Assembly: GCA_000403295.2 (NCBI GenBank)
Contig: KE159605.1
Span: 963,409-1,027,408, forward strand
Length of the DNA stretch: 64,000 nucleotides
DNA from: Lachnospiraceae bacterium M18-1
GTDB lineage: Bacteria > Bacillota > Clostridia > Lachnospirales > Lachnospiraceae
Direction of reading: 5' to 3'
The position numbers and the translations under genes are program-made. A model generated the notes under the pieces. That model had not been told where the DNA came from. It searched no databases and saw only the letters and a list, made by a program, of their open reading frames with translations. Positions 1 through 7,420 of the stretch are shown piece by piece (positions within the stretch are counted from its first letter, which is position 1; each line of letters starts with the position of its first letter).

Positions 1-87
1 GATGGCAAGCTGAATTCCCTGTGTTCCAACCCTCTCCAGCATCTTCCAAAAAAATGATGAAACTATAACATTTTGATTAGATTTCAC
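1..87 (-). CDS. Wzx-type polysaccharide flippase, N-terminal fragment (runs off left edge)
   Basis: A GTG at 85-87, preceded by GGAGG 9 nt upstream, opens a frame that stays open for 29 codons to base 1. The peptide contains FFWKMLERVGTQGIQLAI, which resembles the N-terminal helix of Wzx/RfbX and MVF-type flippases (often ERFGTQGIQF). The start lies inside the last codons of the upstream Wzy gene, so the two are translationally coupled. A flippase next to Wzy is the expected order in a Wzx/Wzy polysaccharide locus. Only the first helix is visible, so the family call rests on a short motif plus context. Confidence 0.6.
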   Translation of the reverse strand, partial: MKSNQNVIVSSFFWKMLERVGTQGIQLAI

Positions 88-1381
88 TCTCTACCGCCTC
101 CGCTGCCTTTACAGCATATTTATTAATATAATCATATTTTTTATTTTGCTTTTTTAATAAATATAATGAATAAGGATATATAATACTAAGACAAATTCCT
201 ATCGAAATAGTAAGATTATTAAATAAAAGTAAAACAAAACCACAAAACATTGTTGGAATTGTAATAATCAAACAATGTTTATCAAAAAACTGTCTTTTAA
301 ATAGAGAAAAATAATTAACTATGTTATATATACCAATCCCAAATCCATAAAATGCAAACGTATCAAGGAAAAAGGAATGTTGACCCACATTAGACAATAG
401 CATCTCTCTTCCTAAATCTAATTGACCAATAATACCCAAAAAAGGATATTTTAAAAGACAATTCAAACTCTGATTTATAGTAAAAAACCGATCTTCAAAG
501 AAACTTATAAAGACATTTTGAATGAAATAATCTTTCATTTCATATAAACGCATAAACGTTTTTCCGTTTTGAGGAATAATTTTAAGAAAATTTTCTAATA
601 CTATTTTCATAATATCATTCCCAAAAAGCAAAAAAATTACCATACCAAAACTTAAAAATAACATCCAAATTTTATTTTTTTTGACTAAGAGAACCATTAT
701 AGTCAAAATAAAACCTATTATTGAAATCATTAATGCTGTCATATAATTCGACAAAATTATCTCTATATAAGATAAAATAGCTATTATCAGACAAACAGCC
801 TTATGTTTTTTATTTTTTAGTTGAAAAAATAACCCTATACAAATATTTGAAAGAAGAGAAAGAAAATAGATAAATTCATATCCCCCTATTCCTTGTCCTC
901 TAGCTAGTAACGTATAATCACCTGTTGTTTTAATCTTTCTTGAAGCATATGGATTATTTAATAATGCTATAAATGTTTTCAAATATACATAAATTAAAAA
1001 TGGCGATATTATTTTTAACATTTTCCCTATGTCGTTCCACATATCAACATACTCACAATAGCTACTTATCAAACTCCCTAATAAGAATACTACCAGTATC
1101 AAATATCGATTACTAATAAAACTATACCCCATAATGCAAGGCATGACAACTAAATATACATAAAGAGGAATGGAATAAATCTCTTTTGATGTCCATTTCT
1201 TTTTATCCATCAAAGCTATTATTAACCACAAAAATAATAATAGAATAGTAATAAATGTACTATATTGATATACCATAAATGGAGAATAAAGTGCAAATAA
1301 CACACACATACACAAGGGGATTTCAAAAACGATCCTATTAAATACTTTTCTACTATTTATCATATATTTAAACCTATTCAA
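77..1381 (-). CDS. Wzy-like O-antigen/capsule polymerase
   Basis: This is a 434-residue very hydrophobic protein with about ten predicted membrane segments and short polar loops. A longer loop near residues 265-340 contains GQHSFFLDTFAFYGFG, a pattern typical of Wzy/WaaL-type polymerases. Wzy enzymes link undecaprenyl-linked repeat units at the outer face of the membrane. It overlaps the preceding GT4 gene by 8 bp and the following Wzx start by 11 bp, so it sits mid-operon. Base composition is clearly AT-rich, unlike genes beyond 5.3 kb. Sequence divergence in the family is high, so the call is from topology, motif and context. Confidence 0.75.
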   Translation of the reverse strand: MNRFKYMINSRKVFNRIVFEIPLCMCVLFALYSPFMVYQYSTFITILLLFLWLIIALMDKKKWTSKEIYSIPLYVYLVVMPCIMGYSFISNRYLILVVFLLGSLISSYCEYVDMWNDIGKMLKIISPFLIYVYLKTFIALLNNPYASRKIKTTGDYTLLARGQGIGGYEFIYFLSLLSNICIGLFFQLKNKKHKAVCLIIAILSYIEIILSNYMTALMISIIGFILTIMVLLVKKNKIWMLFLSFGMVIFLLFGNDIMKIVLENFLKIIPQNGKTFMRLYEMKDYFIQNVFISFFEDRFFTINQSLNCLLKYPFLGIIGQLDLGREMLLSNVGQHSFFLDTFAFYGFGIGIYNIVNYFSLFKRQFFDKHCLIITIPTMFCGFVLLLFNNLTISIGICLSIIYPYSLYLLKKQNKKYDYINKYAVKAAEAVESEI

Positions 1382-2444
1382 GAATACTTGTATATATTTC
1401 TTCGATCTGAGTCTTGATTTTTTTTTCTGAAAATTTTTCTATCATTACCCTCTTAGCATGCATCCCCATTTTTTCTCTTAGCTGTGGGGCTTTCACTAAG
1501 GTAATCATTCCGTTAATTATCTGATCAACATCTCTTTTCTCAACAAGAATTCCATTTTTTCCATTTTGAATAATTTCTGGTATTCCTCCTACCTCTGTTG
1601 CAACTACTGGCAATCCTTCCTTTTGAGCTTCCAAGATCGAATTACACAATGTCTCATGCCATGTACACAATACAAATATATCACATACTTTTAAAAAATC
1701 TGTCACATTTTTTTTATATCCCAAAAAAAATACTTGTCCGTCCAAATTATTATCATCAACCCTTTTTTTAAATTTTTCCAAATAACTTCCATCACCTATA
1801 ATCATAAATTTCACATTATCTTCAGGCCTCCACTTCAAAATAGCATCGCATAAATCAGAAAAACCTTTCTCCTCTGTTATTCTACCTGTTGAAACGATAA
1901 CAATATCATTTTCTCCAATACCTAGTTCTTTTCTGATTCCTCTTAATTCCCTATTTTTCGTTTCTATGTGGCCTACATTATATATTGTACCATACATATT
2001 TTTTACACTTCTATTTATAAAATTTTGCTTTCTCACATAATCACTTACGCAGTAGGCAATGTCCACTTTCCTCATTGTTGCTATCTCGCAAAAACGTACA
2101 ATCACTTTTTTCCATTTTCTAAACTTAACTGCTTCATCTGTAAAACCTCGTATTGCCAAAATAATTGGCTTTTTTTCTTTTTGAGCCGCCCTAGCCAAAT
2201 GATAACCTACTAATTGTAGACCATGAATATGAATTATATCTGGATTTGCTTGTTGAATTTGCCTTCTTAAATTTTTTTCTAATTTTATATTAAAAACTTT
2301 TAAACGTCCTCGAGGAACAATTAATGGAATAAATTCATATTTGTCTGATAAAAGCTCTATTATTCGCTTGTGGCTTATGTAAGGCCCCCCATTTTCATGT
2401 CCCTCTTGAAATGAAATCATAATCTTAGCAATCTTCTCTGACAT
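1374..2444 (-). CDS. GT4-family glycosyltransferase
   Basis: This 356-residue protein has the GT-B layout of family GT4. Its N-terminal acceptor domain includes DIIHIHGLQ (around residue 69), and its C-terminal donor domain begins near GIGENDIVIVSTGRITEEKG. The E-x7-E region is present as HETLCNSILEAQKEGLPVVATEVGG (shortened here: ETLCNSILEA). It likely adds one sugar to the lipid-linked repeat unit on the cytoplasmic side. The start ATG follows an AAGGGA-type ribosome site. The donor and acceptor cannot be read from sequence. It is AT-rich like its neighbours. Confidence 0.85.
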   Translation of the reverse strand: MSEKIAKIMISFQEGHENGGPYISHKRIIELLSDKYEFIPLIVPRGRLKVFNIKLEKNLRRQIQQANPDIIHIHGLQLVGYHLARAAQKEKKPIILAIRGFTDEAVKFRKWKKVIVRFCEIATMRKVDIAYCVSDYVRKQNFINRSVKNMYGTIYNVGHIETKNRELRGIRKELGIGENDIVIVSTGRITEEKGFSDLCDAILKWRPEDNVKFMIIGDGSYLEKFKKRVDDNNLDGQVFFLGYKKNVTDFLKVCDIFVLCTWHETLCNSILEAQKEGLPVVATEVGGIPEIIQNGKNGILVEKRDVDQIINGMITLVKAPQLREKMGMHAKRVMIEKFSEKKIKTQIEEIYTSILE

Positions 2445-2508
2445 TTAGTTCCCTTTCCCCCTCTCAGAGTTCATAAACCACAGATAATCTTTTAAAAATC
2501 CATATGTT

Positions 2509-3087
2509 TTACTTTACTAATAAATTTAATCCACGATTATCTCTATTCATTATTCTCTCTGTTAATATCTGTTTATGCTTTTTTATGTTCTCTATATCAA
2601 ACCGCATTTTAACCAATCTTGCAGGATTCCCCGCATATATTCCGCCTTCAATAACATCATGTGTAACCACAGATCCTGCCCCAATTATACTTCCAAATCC
2701 GATATGAACCCCCCCCAATATGATTACATTAGCACCTATCCACACATCATCCTCTATCACAATTGCCGAATCACTATTTTTTTCCTTTTTGACTGTATCC
2801 ATGTATACTCCTACCTGATCATATATATGGTTACCTCCATGAATATGTACCCCTGGTCCAAACATCACATGATTACCTATAATAATTTCTCCATGCATCG
2901 ATTGAAGAACATAATTACTTCCTATATAAACATGATCACCTATTTTTATATTTTCATATGTAGCAATTCCATTATTTCCCAAATACACTTCACTACCGCA
3001 TTCAGCAAATCTGCTCTTTAAATATTTCTTAATAAGAAAATTACAGCTCCTTTTTATATACCACATTATTTTGCCTATGACAGACAT
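2509..3087 (-). CDS. Left-handed beta-helix acyltransferase (hexapeptide repeat)
   Basis: The protein carries repeated hexapeptides of the LbH type: IKIGDHVYIGSN, IIIGNHVMFGPG, and VIEDDVWIGANVIILGGVHIG. These end in the GSVVTHDV and GIYAGNPARLVK signature of maltose/galactoside O-acetyltransferase relatives. It probably O- or N-acetylates a sugar of the repeat unit using acetyl-CoA. An upstream in-frame ATG at 3111 exists, but the ATG at 3087 has GGGAGGT six bases before it and is preferred, giving 192 residues. It sits between two glycosyltransferases of the same operon. The acceptor is not predictable. Confidence 0.8.
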   Translation of the reverse strand: MSVIGKIMWYIKRSCNFLIKKYLKSRFAECGSEVYLGNNGIATYENIKIGDHVYIGSNYVLQSMHGEIIIGNHVMFGPGVHIHGGNHIYDQVGVYMDTVKKEKNSDSAIVIEDDVWIGANVIILGGVHIGFGSIIGAGSVVTHDVIEGGIYAGNPARLVKMRFDIENIKKHKQILTERIMNRDNRGLNLLVK

Positions 3088-3121
3088 TACATACCTCCCG
3101 TATTTTATCATCTATCAATTA

Positions 3122-4321
3122 TCACAAATTATATACAAACTCCATTATTCTTCTTACCTGAATCATTGGTGTCTTATTTTTAGATACAAAATCCAATGCG
3201 CGTTTTCCAAGTAAAGTATAATCTTCGTATGGTATCCTTCTAATATTTTCTAACAAAGATTTTATTCCTTCTGTACTCTCATTCTCTAACACAATCGAAT
3301 AATCAAAATATTCTTCTGGTATTCCTTTCAATCGAGTCAATATGGTTGGAGTCCCAGTAGACATATACTCTAACGTCTTTGAAGGAAATGAATACTTTGT
3401 ATATTCTTCATTCGAGAATCTCGGATTAATCAAAAAACTCGCTTTTCTTTCTAACCTTTGTACTTCTTCATTTGGTTTAATTCCCAAGTATTTAATCCTC
3501 GGATCCTTTTCAGCCTGCTCTTTCACATAATTCACCAATCCTCCGCCACCGCATATCCATAATTCCATATCCTTATGGGTAACATATCTAAATCCTTCTA
3601 CAAGAATTTTTATTCCATTGTCTTCACTTAACCACCCAGCATAAAAAAAAATCATTTTATTTTTTGTGGTTAATGCATCATTATCCAAATGAATTTCTGG
3701 TTCAGAAAATCCTTCCATAACAATATATGGTTTATTTCTTGTATTCACAACATTATTCATATATTTTGACAACAATATGTATGCATCGAAATTGTTTTCT
3801 AGATAAAAGGATATTTTTTTCCATATCCAAAAAAGTATTAAATTTTTAGGTGGTCTGCGAAATACGCTTATTTCTGAACTTATTGTAACGACTTTATAGC
3901 CATACTTTCTTCTCAATAACATAGCAGGAATACAGTGAAGCGGATTAGCGGAATATGTTAAAATCACCTTTTTTCCTCCACTTCTTGAAGCCCAGTTCTC
4001 TATATACTTTTTATTAGAAATTAGTGCATTTAATACACCGTCTATTCTCTTTTCGCACCACATATAATCAATATCATATCCGCAATAGTTTTCCCCATTG
4101 ATTTTTCTCAAATGCCTATCCATCAGCGGTAAATAGGATCTTATATGAATACTATTATCCTTCATATTCTCTTTCAATCCACATAATAGTTTTCTTTCAA
4201 ACTGTTGTCTGGCATGAGAACTATTACTTCCTTTTTTTACTAGTGTATTAAATAGACTCTCATTACAAAAATAACCCAAATAAAGTATATCCATATTTTT
4301 TACAGATTCTCCCTGTACCAT
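3122..4321 (-). CDS. GT4-like glycosyltransferase
   Basis: This 399-residue protein has a GT-B fold pattern. Its C-terminal half contains MIFFYAGWLSEDNGIKILVEGF, typical of the start of a GT4 donor domain (seen as FYAGWLSEDNG), and then FSNEEYTKYSFPSKTLEYMSTGTP, where the P-S-K-x-x-E-Y-M segment is the nucleotide-sugar-binding region of many capsule transferases. The first ATG overlaps the epimerase gene by 22 bp. A second in-frame ATG at 4294 has AGGGAG upstream at long spacing, so the start is uncertain. It presumably acts in repeat-unit assembly. The donor is unknown. Confidence 0.8.
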   Translation of the reverse strand: MVQGESVKNMDILYLGYFCNESLFNTLVKKGSNSSHARQQFERKLLCGLKENMKDNSIHIRSYLPLMDRHLRKINGENYCGYDIDYMWCEKRIDGVLNALISNKKYIENWASRSGGKKVILTYSANPLHCIPAMLLRRKYGYKVVTISSEISVFRRPPKNLILFWIWKKISFYLENNFDAYILLSKYMNNVVNTRNKPYIVMEGFSEPEIHLDNDALTTKNKMIFFYAGWLSEDNGIKILVEGFRYVTHKDMELWICGGGGLVNYVKEQAEKDPRIKYLGIKPNEEVQRLERKASFLINPRFSNEEYTKYSFPSKTLEYMSTGTPTILTRLKGIPEEYFDYSIVLENESTEGIKSLLENIRRIPYEDYTLLGKRALDFVSKNKTPMIQVRRIMEFVYNL

Positions 4322-5274
4322 TCGATTGCTTCTATGATTCCTTTTGCAAAGTTATATTCTGGATTATATCCTAGCATTTTTTTCGCTTTTCCTATATCTG
4401 CATTAGAATGTCTGATATCACCAGCTCTTTCTGGTCCAAAATTAGGCTCCGCTTTTTTCCCCAAGGCATCGCAAAGATAATAATATATATCTATCAGATA
4501 TTCTCTCCCGCCATATGCAATATTATATGCCTCACCAGCAGCTTCCGTGGATGCCAGACATGCTTTTAAGTTTGCCTCTATTACATTCTCAATATACGTA
4601 AAATCCCTGCTCTGCTTTCCGTCTCCATTAATTGTTGGAATTCCATCATTTAATAATTGTTTGATAAATTTAGGTATAACCGCCGCATACGCGCCATCTG
4701 GATCCTGACGTCTGCCAAACACATTAAAATACCTGAGACCATATGTGTCTAAGTCATATAATCTTTTATATAATTTCCCATACTCTTCATCTACACTTTT
4801 AGTCAAAGCATATGGCGATAGGAGATTACCTTCTTGGCCTTCCACTTTAGGAAGAACTGGATGATCTCCATACACAGAAGAACTGGATGCATAGACAAAT
4901 TTCTTTACCCTTGACTGACGAGCTGCCTCCATCATATTCAGTGTACCCCTAATATTCACCTCCTCATAGTAAAGCGGCATTTCTATACTTCTCGGAACGC
5001 TTCCCCATGCAGCTTCATGCATCACATAATCTACATCTGTACAAGCCTGTTTACAAGTATCTAAGTCTCTGATATCGCCTTTTATAAAAGTATATTTGGG
5101 ATATTCCAAAAACAAATCAACATTTTCCTGCTTCCCTGTAGAAAGATTATCCAAACAACGTACTTGATAACCCATATTTAATATCGCTTCACACAAATTA
5201 GATCCAATGAAACCGGCTCCGCCGGTAACTAAAAACACGCTTTCCTTTGGAAAATCTAAATCCTTATACCTCAT
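4300..5274 (-). CDS. UDP-GlcNAc(A) C4-epimerase, WbpP-like SDR
   Basis: This is a 324-residue extended short-chain dehydrogenase. It has the NAD-binding motif GGAGFIGSNLCE near residue 18, and catalytic Ser and Tyr-x3-Lys in ASSSSVYGD and YALTKS. The MHEAAWGSVPRSIEMP and RYFNVFGRRQDPDGAYAAVIPKF segments (short forms AAWGSVPRS and FGRRQDPDGAYAAV) match the WbpP/TviC group, which epimerises UDP-N-acetylhexosamines or the uronic acids derived from them. The adjacent gene encodes the TviB/WbpO-like dehydrogenase, so together they should yield UDP-GalNAcA. The GC content drops just downstream of here. Confidence 0.87.
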   Translation of the reverse strand: MRYKDLDFPKESVFLVTGGAGFIGSNLCEAILNMGYQVRCLDNLSTGKQENVDLFLEYPKYTFIKGDIRDLDTCKQACTDVDYVMHEAAWGSVPRSIEMPLYYEEVNIRGTLNMMEAARQSRVKKFVYASSSSVYGDHPVLPKVEGQEGNLLSPYALTKSVDEEYGKLYKRLYDLDTYGLRYFNVFGRRQDPDGAYAAVIPKFIKQLLNDGIPTINGDGKQSRDFTYIENVIEANLKACLASTEAAGEAYNIAYGGREYLIDIYYYLCDALGKKAEPNFGPERAGDIRHSNADIGKAKKMLGYNPEYNFAKGIIEAIEWYRENL

Positions 5275-5288
5275 CTTTATTTTGCTCC

Positions 5289-6608
5289 TTACAATCTCCA
5301 GTAATGATACCCTGCAGAAACAAACTCCTTTTTATCTAAAATCCCTTTTACCTCCACAATAACCTTTTTTTGATTTTCTCTCACTTTAAACATCCCATCA
5401 ATTTGCTGCATAGTCATTCCTGTAAATGCTTTATGGGCCACAGCAATAACAATTGCATCCATTTCCCGGATTTCTTCCACAGGTACAAATTCTATTTCAT
5501 ACAGTCTTCTTGCTTCGTCTTTATCAGCAACAGGATCTGTAATAACCGGTGAAATGCCGTATTCATGAAGTTCTTTTATAATCTCAATCACTTTCGTATT
5601 CCGTGTGTCCGGACAGTCCTCTTTAAATGTAAAACCTAGAACTGCAACCCTCGCATTTTTTACAGGAACATCTGATTTTATCAGACTTTTTACTACATTT
5701 TCAGCCACGTATTTTCCCATATCATCATTGATCCTGCGTCCACTGAGGATAATCTGGCTGTGATATCCCAACTGCTCCGCCTTATAGGTAAGATAATAAG
5801 GGTCAACACCAATACAGTGTCCGCCGACTAAACCAGGAGTAAAATTTAAAAAATTCCATTTTGTCCCTGCTGCATTTAATACAGCTTTTGTGTCTATCCC
5901 CATTTTATTAAAAATAATGGATAATTCATTCATAAACGCGATATTGATATCGCGCTGGCTATTCTCAATCACTTTTGCAGCCTCGGCGACCTGGATGCTT
6001 TCTGCTCTATAGACTCCTGCATCCACTACTAATTCATAGATATGCGCCACCTCCTCTAAAGTCTCTTCATCCATACCTGACACAATTTTTGTAATGGTAT
6101 CAAGCCTGTGTACCTTATCTCCCGGATTGATTCTTTCCGGGGAATATCCCACTTTAAAGTCCTTACCACATTTCAATCCACTTTCTTTTTCAAGAATCGG
6201 TACGCAAATTTCTTCCGTTACGCCAGGGTAAACCGTAGACTCATATACTACTATCGAACCCTTTGTCAGATTTCTTCCCAATATTCTGCTGGCGCCTTCT
6301 ACCGGAGAAAGATCTGGGGTATGATCTGCATTTACCGGTGTTGGCACTGCCACAATGTGGAATTTTGCTTCCTTTAACTTTTTTTCATCATCTGTAAAGT
6401 CAACTGTTGTATTGGCTATCACATCATTTCCCACTTCGTTTGTCGGATCGATTCCAGCCTGATAGAGCTTAATTTTCTCACTGTTCAAATCATATCCAAT
6501 TACTTTCGCCTTATTTGCAAATGCAACTGCAATAGGCATTCCTACATACCCCAAGCCAATTAAACTGATTTTCTCTTCCTGTTCTTCGATCTTTTTATAT
6601 AAACTCAC
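5289..6608 (-). CDS. tviB: UDP-N-acetylhexosamine 6-dehydrogenase (TviB/WbpO family)
   Basis: This 439-residue enzyme belongs to the UDP-glucose/GDP-mannose dehydrogenase superfamily. The N-terminal Rossmann motif is GLGYVGMPIAVAF. The catalytic Cys is in GLVGGHCIGVDPYYLT, and the C-terminal domain has LGFTFKEDCPDTRNTK. The segment ENSQRDINIAFMNEL is characteristic of the TviB/WbpO branch that oxidises UDP-GlcNAc or UDP-GalNAc to the uronic acid with two NAD+. It starts with GTG, preceded by GGAGAAAAAAGC. It is the first enzyme gene after loaP and is 15 bp from the epimerase gene. Confidence 0.9.
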   Translation of the reverse strand: MSLYKKIEEQEEKISLIGLGYVGMPIAVAFANKAKVIGYDLNSEKIKLYQAGIDPTNEVGNDVIANTTVDFTDDEKKLKEAKFHIVAVPTPVNADHTPDLSPVEGASRILGRNLTKGSIVVYESTVYPGVTEEICVPILEKESGLKCGKDFKVGYSPERINPGDKVHRLDTITKIVSGMDEETLEEVAHIYELVVDAGVYRAESIQVAEAAKVIENSQRDINIAFMNELSIIFNKMGIDTKAVLNAAGTKWNFLNFTPGLVGGHCIGVDPYYLTYKAEQLGYHSQIILSGRRINDDMGKYVAENVVKSLIKSDVPVKNARVAVLGFTFKEDCPDTRNTKVIEIIKELHEYGISPVITDPVADKDEARRLYEIEFVPVEEIREMDAIVIAVAHKAFTGMTMQQIDGMFKVRENQKKVIVEVKGILDKKEFVSAGYHYWRL

Positions 6609-6660
6609 GCTTTTTTCTCCTTAATCTATCTGTTTTTTGAATCTACGTCTCCTGTTCTAT

Positions 6661-7167
6661 TCATGTTTTCGAAAAAATTTCCAATCCCACTTGAATTCTC
6701 TGCATTCTTCCAAATAAAGACATCTCCAGAAATGCTTTTCGCTTATGCCGGTCAATCTTTTTAATATACCCTTCCTTTCCTTTTAATGGACCTGATAAAA
6801 TAATAACCTTTGCATTTTCTATAATACCTTCTGACATCTTCACAATCTGCTCGTCTCCTCCAAAAGCCATTAGAAAACTCACCTCTTCTTCTGTAAGCGG
6901 TACTACCTCATCACCTGTTCCCAATAATTTCGTAAGCCCTGATATGTTTTTCAATTTTCTAGAAAGCTTCTCCGATTTGTCGGCATCTAAAAAAACATAT
7001 CCAGGAAACAGGATTCTTTTCTGAATCTTCCATTTACCCTGAATATGTTTTTTTTCTTCATAGTAAGGGATAAAGCAGTCCTTGAGCACATCAGATGACA
7101 TATACTTCAGACATTGAAGCCTGATATTCTCCTCTGTCCCCGTGCGTACCTGTATGACATACCACAT
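6661..7167 (-). CDS. loaP: LoaP-type NusG paralogue (processive antiterminator)
   Basis: This protein of about 168 residues begins MWYVIQVRTGTEENI, the NGN domain start of NusG/RfaH proteins. LFPGYVFLDAD follows, and a C-terminal KOW domain contains LSGPLKGKEGYIKKIDRHKR. In Firmicutes such NusG paralogues at the head of polysaccharide or antibiotic operons are LoaP, which lets RNA polymerase read through terminators of a long operon after recognising a leader RNA hairpin. The first ATG (7173) directly abuts GGAGG, whereas the ATG at 7167 has six-base spacing and is preferred. It has its own promoter and a leader hairpin upstream. Confidence 0.88.
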   Translation of the reverse strand: MWYVIQVRTGTEENIRLQCLKYMSSDVLKDCFIPYYEEKKHIQGKWKIQKRILFPGYVFLDADKSEKLSRKLKNISGLTKLLGTGDEVVPLTEEEVSFLMAFGGDEQIVKMSEGIIENAKVIILSGPLKGKEGYIKKIDRHKRKAFLEMSLFGRMQRIQVGLEIFSKT

Positions 7168-7290
7168 ATACATCCTCCAATCCTTTTATATCACTATTTA
7201 TCCTGGTATTACAGAAATTACCAGAAGAAAATTGAATATGCTTCGCCACACTGTCTTTACTCAGGCAGATCAAAATTCACATTATCACAA

Positions 7291-7334
7291 CTTAAACTTC
7301 CAAACGCGGCGAAGCGACGATTTGGAAGTCTAAG
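7291..7334 (-). promoter_or_regulatory. Leader RNA hairpin upstream of loaP (candidate LoaP recognition element)
   Basis: On the minus strand the two arms CUUAGACUUCCAAAU and GUUUGGAAGUUUAAG pair over 15 positions (13 Watson-Crick, two G-U) around a 14-nt GC-rich apical region. No U-tract follows, so it is not an ordinary terminator. It lies about 50 nt after the predicted start of transcription and about 120 nt before loaP. LoaP is known to act through an RNA hairpin in the 5' leader, which makes this the natural candidate; that assignment is inference. Confidence 0.65.
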
Positions 7335-7391
7335 AATTTGTCTTTCAAAACGAATCATCAACATCATATATTTAGTACATTCATCCACTTA

Positions 7392-7420
7392 AAAATACCA
7401 CATCTATATATATTTGTCAA
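7392..7420 (-). promoter_or_regulatory. Sigma-A type promoter of the loaP operon
   Basis: On the minus strand TTGACA (7415-7420) is separated by 17 bp from TATTTT (7392-7397). The -35 box overlaps the stop codon of the upstream dehydratase gene, so loaP and the distal polysaccharide genes can be expressed independently of glf-gtrA-capD. Confidence 0.75.
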
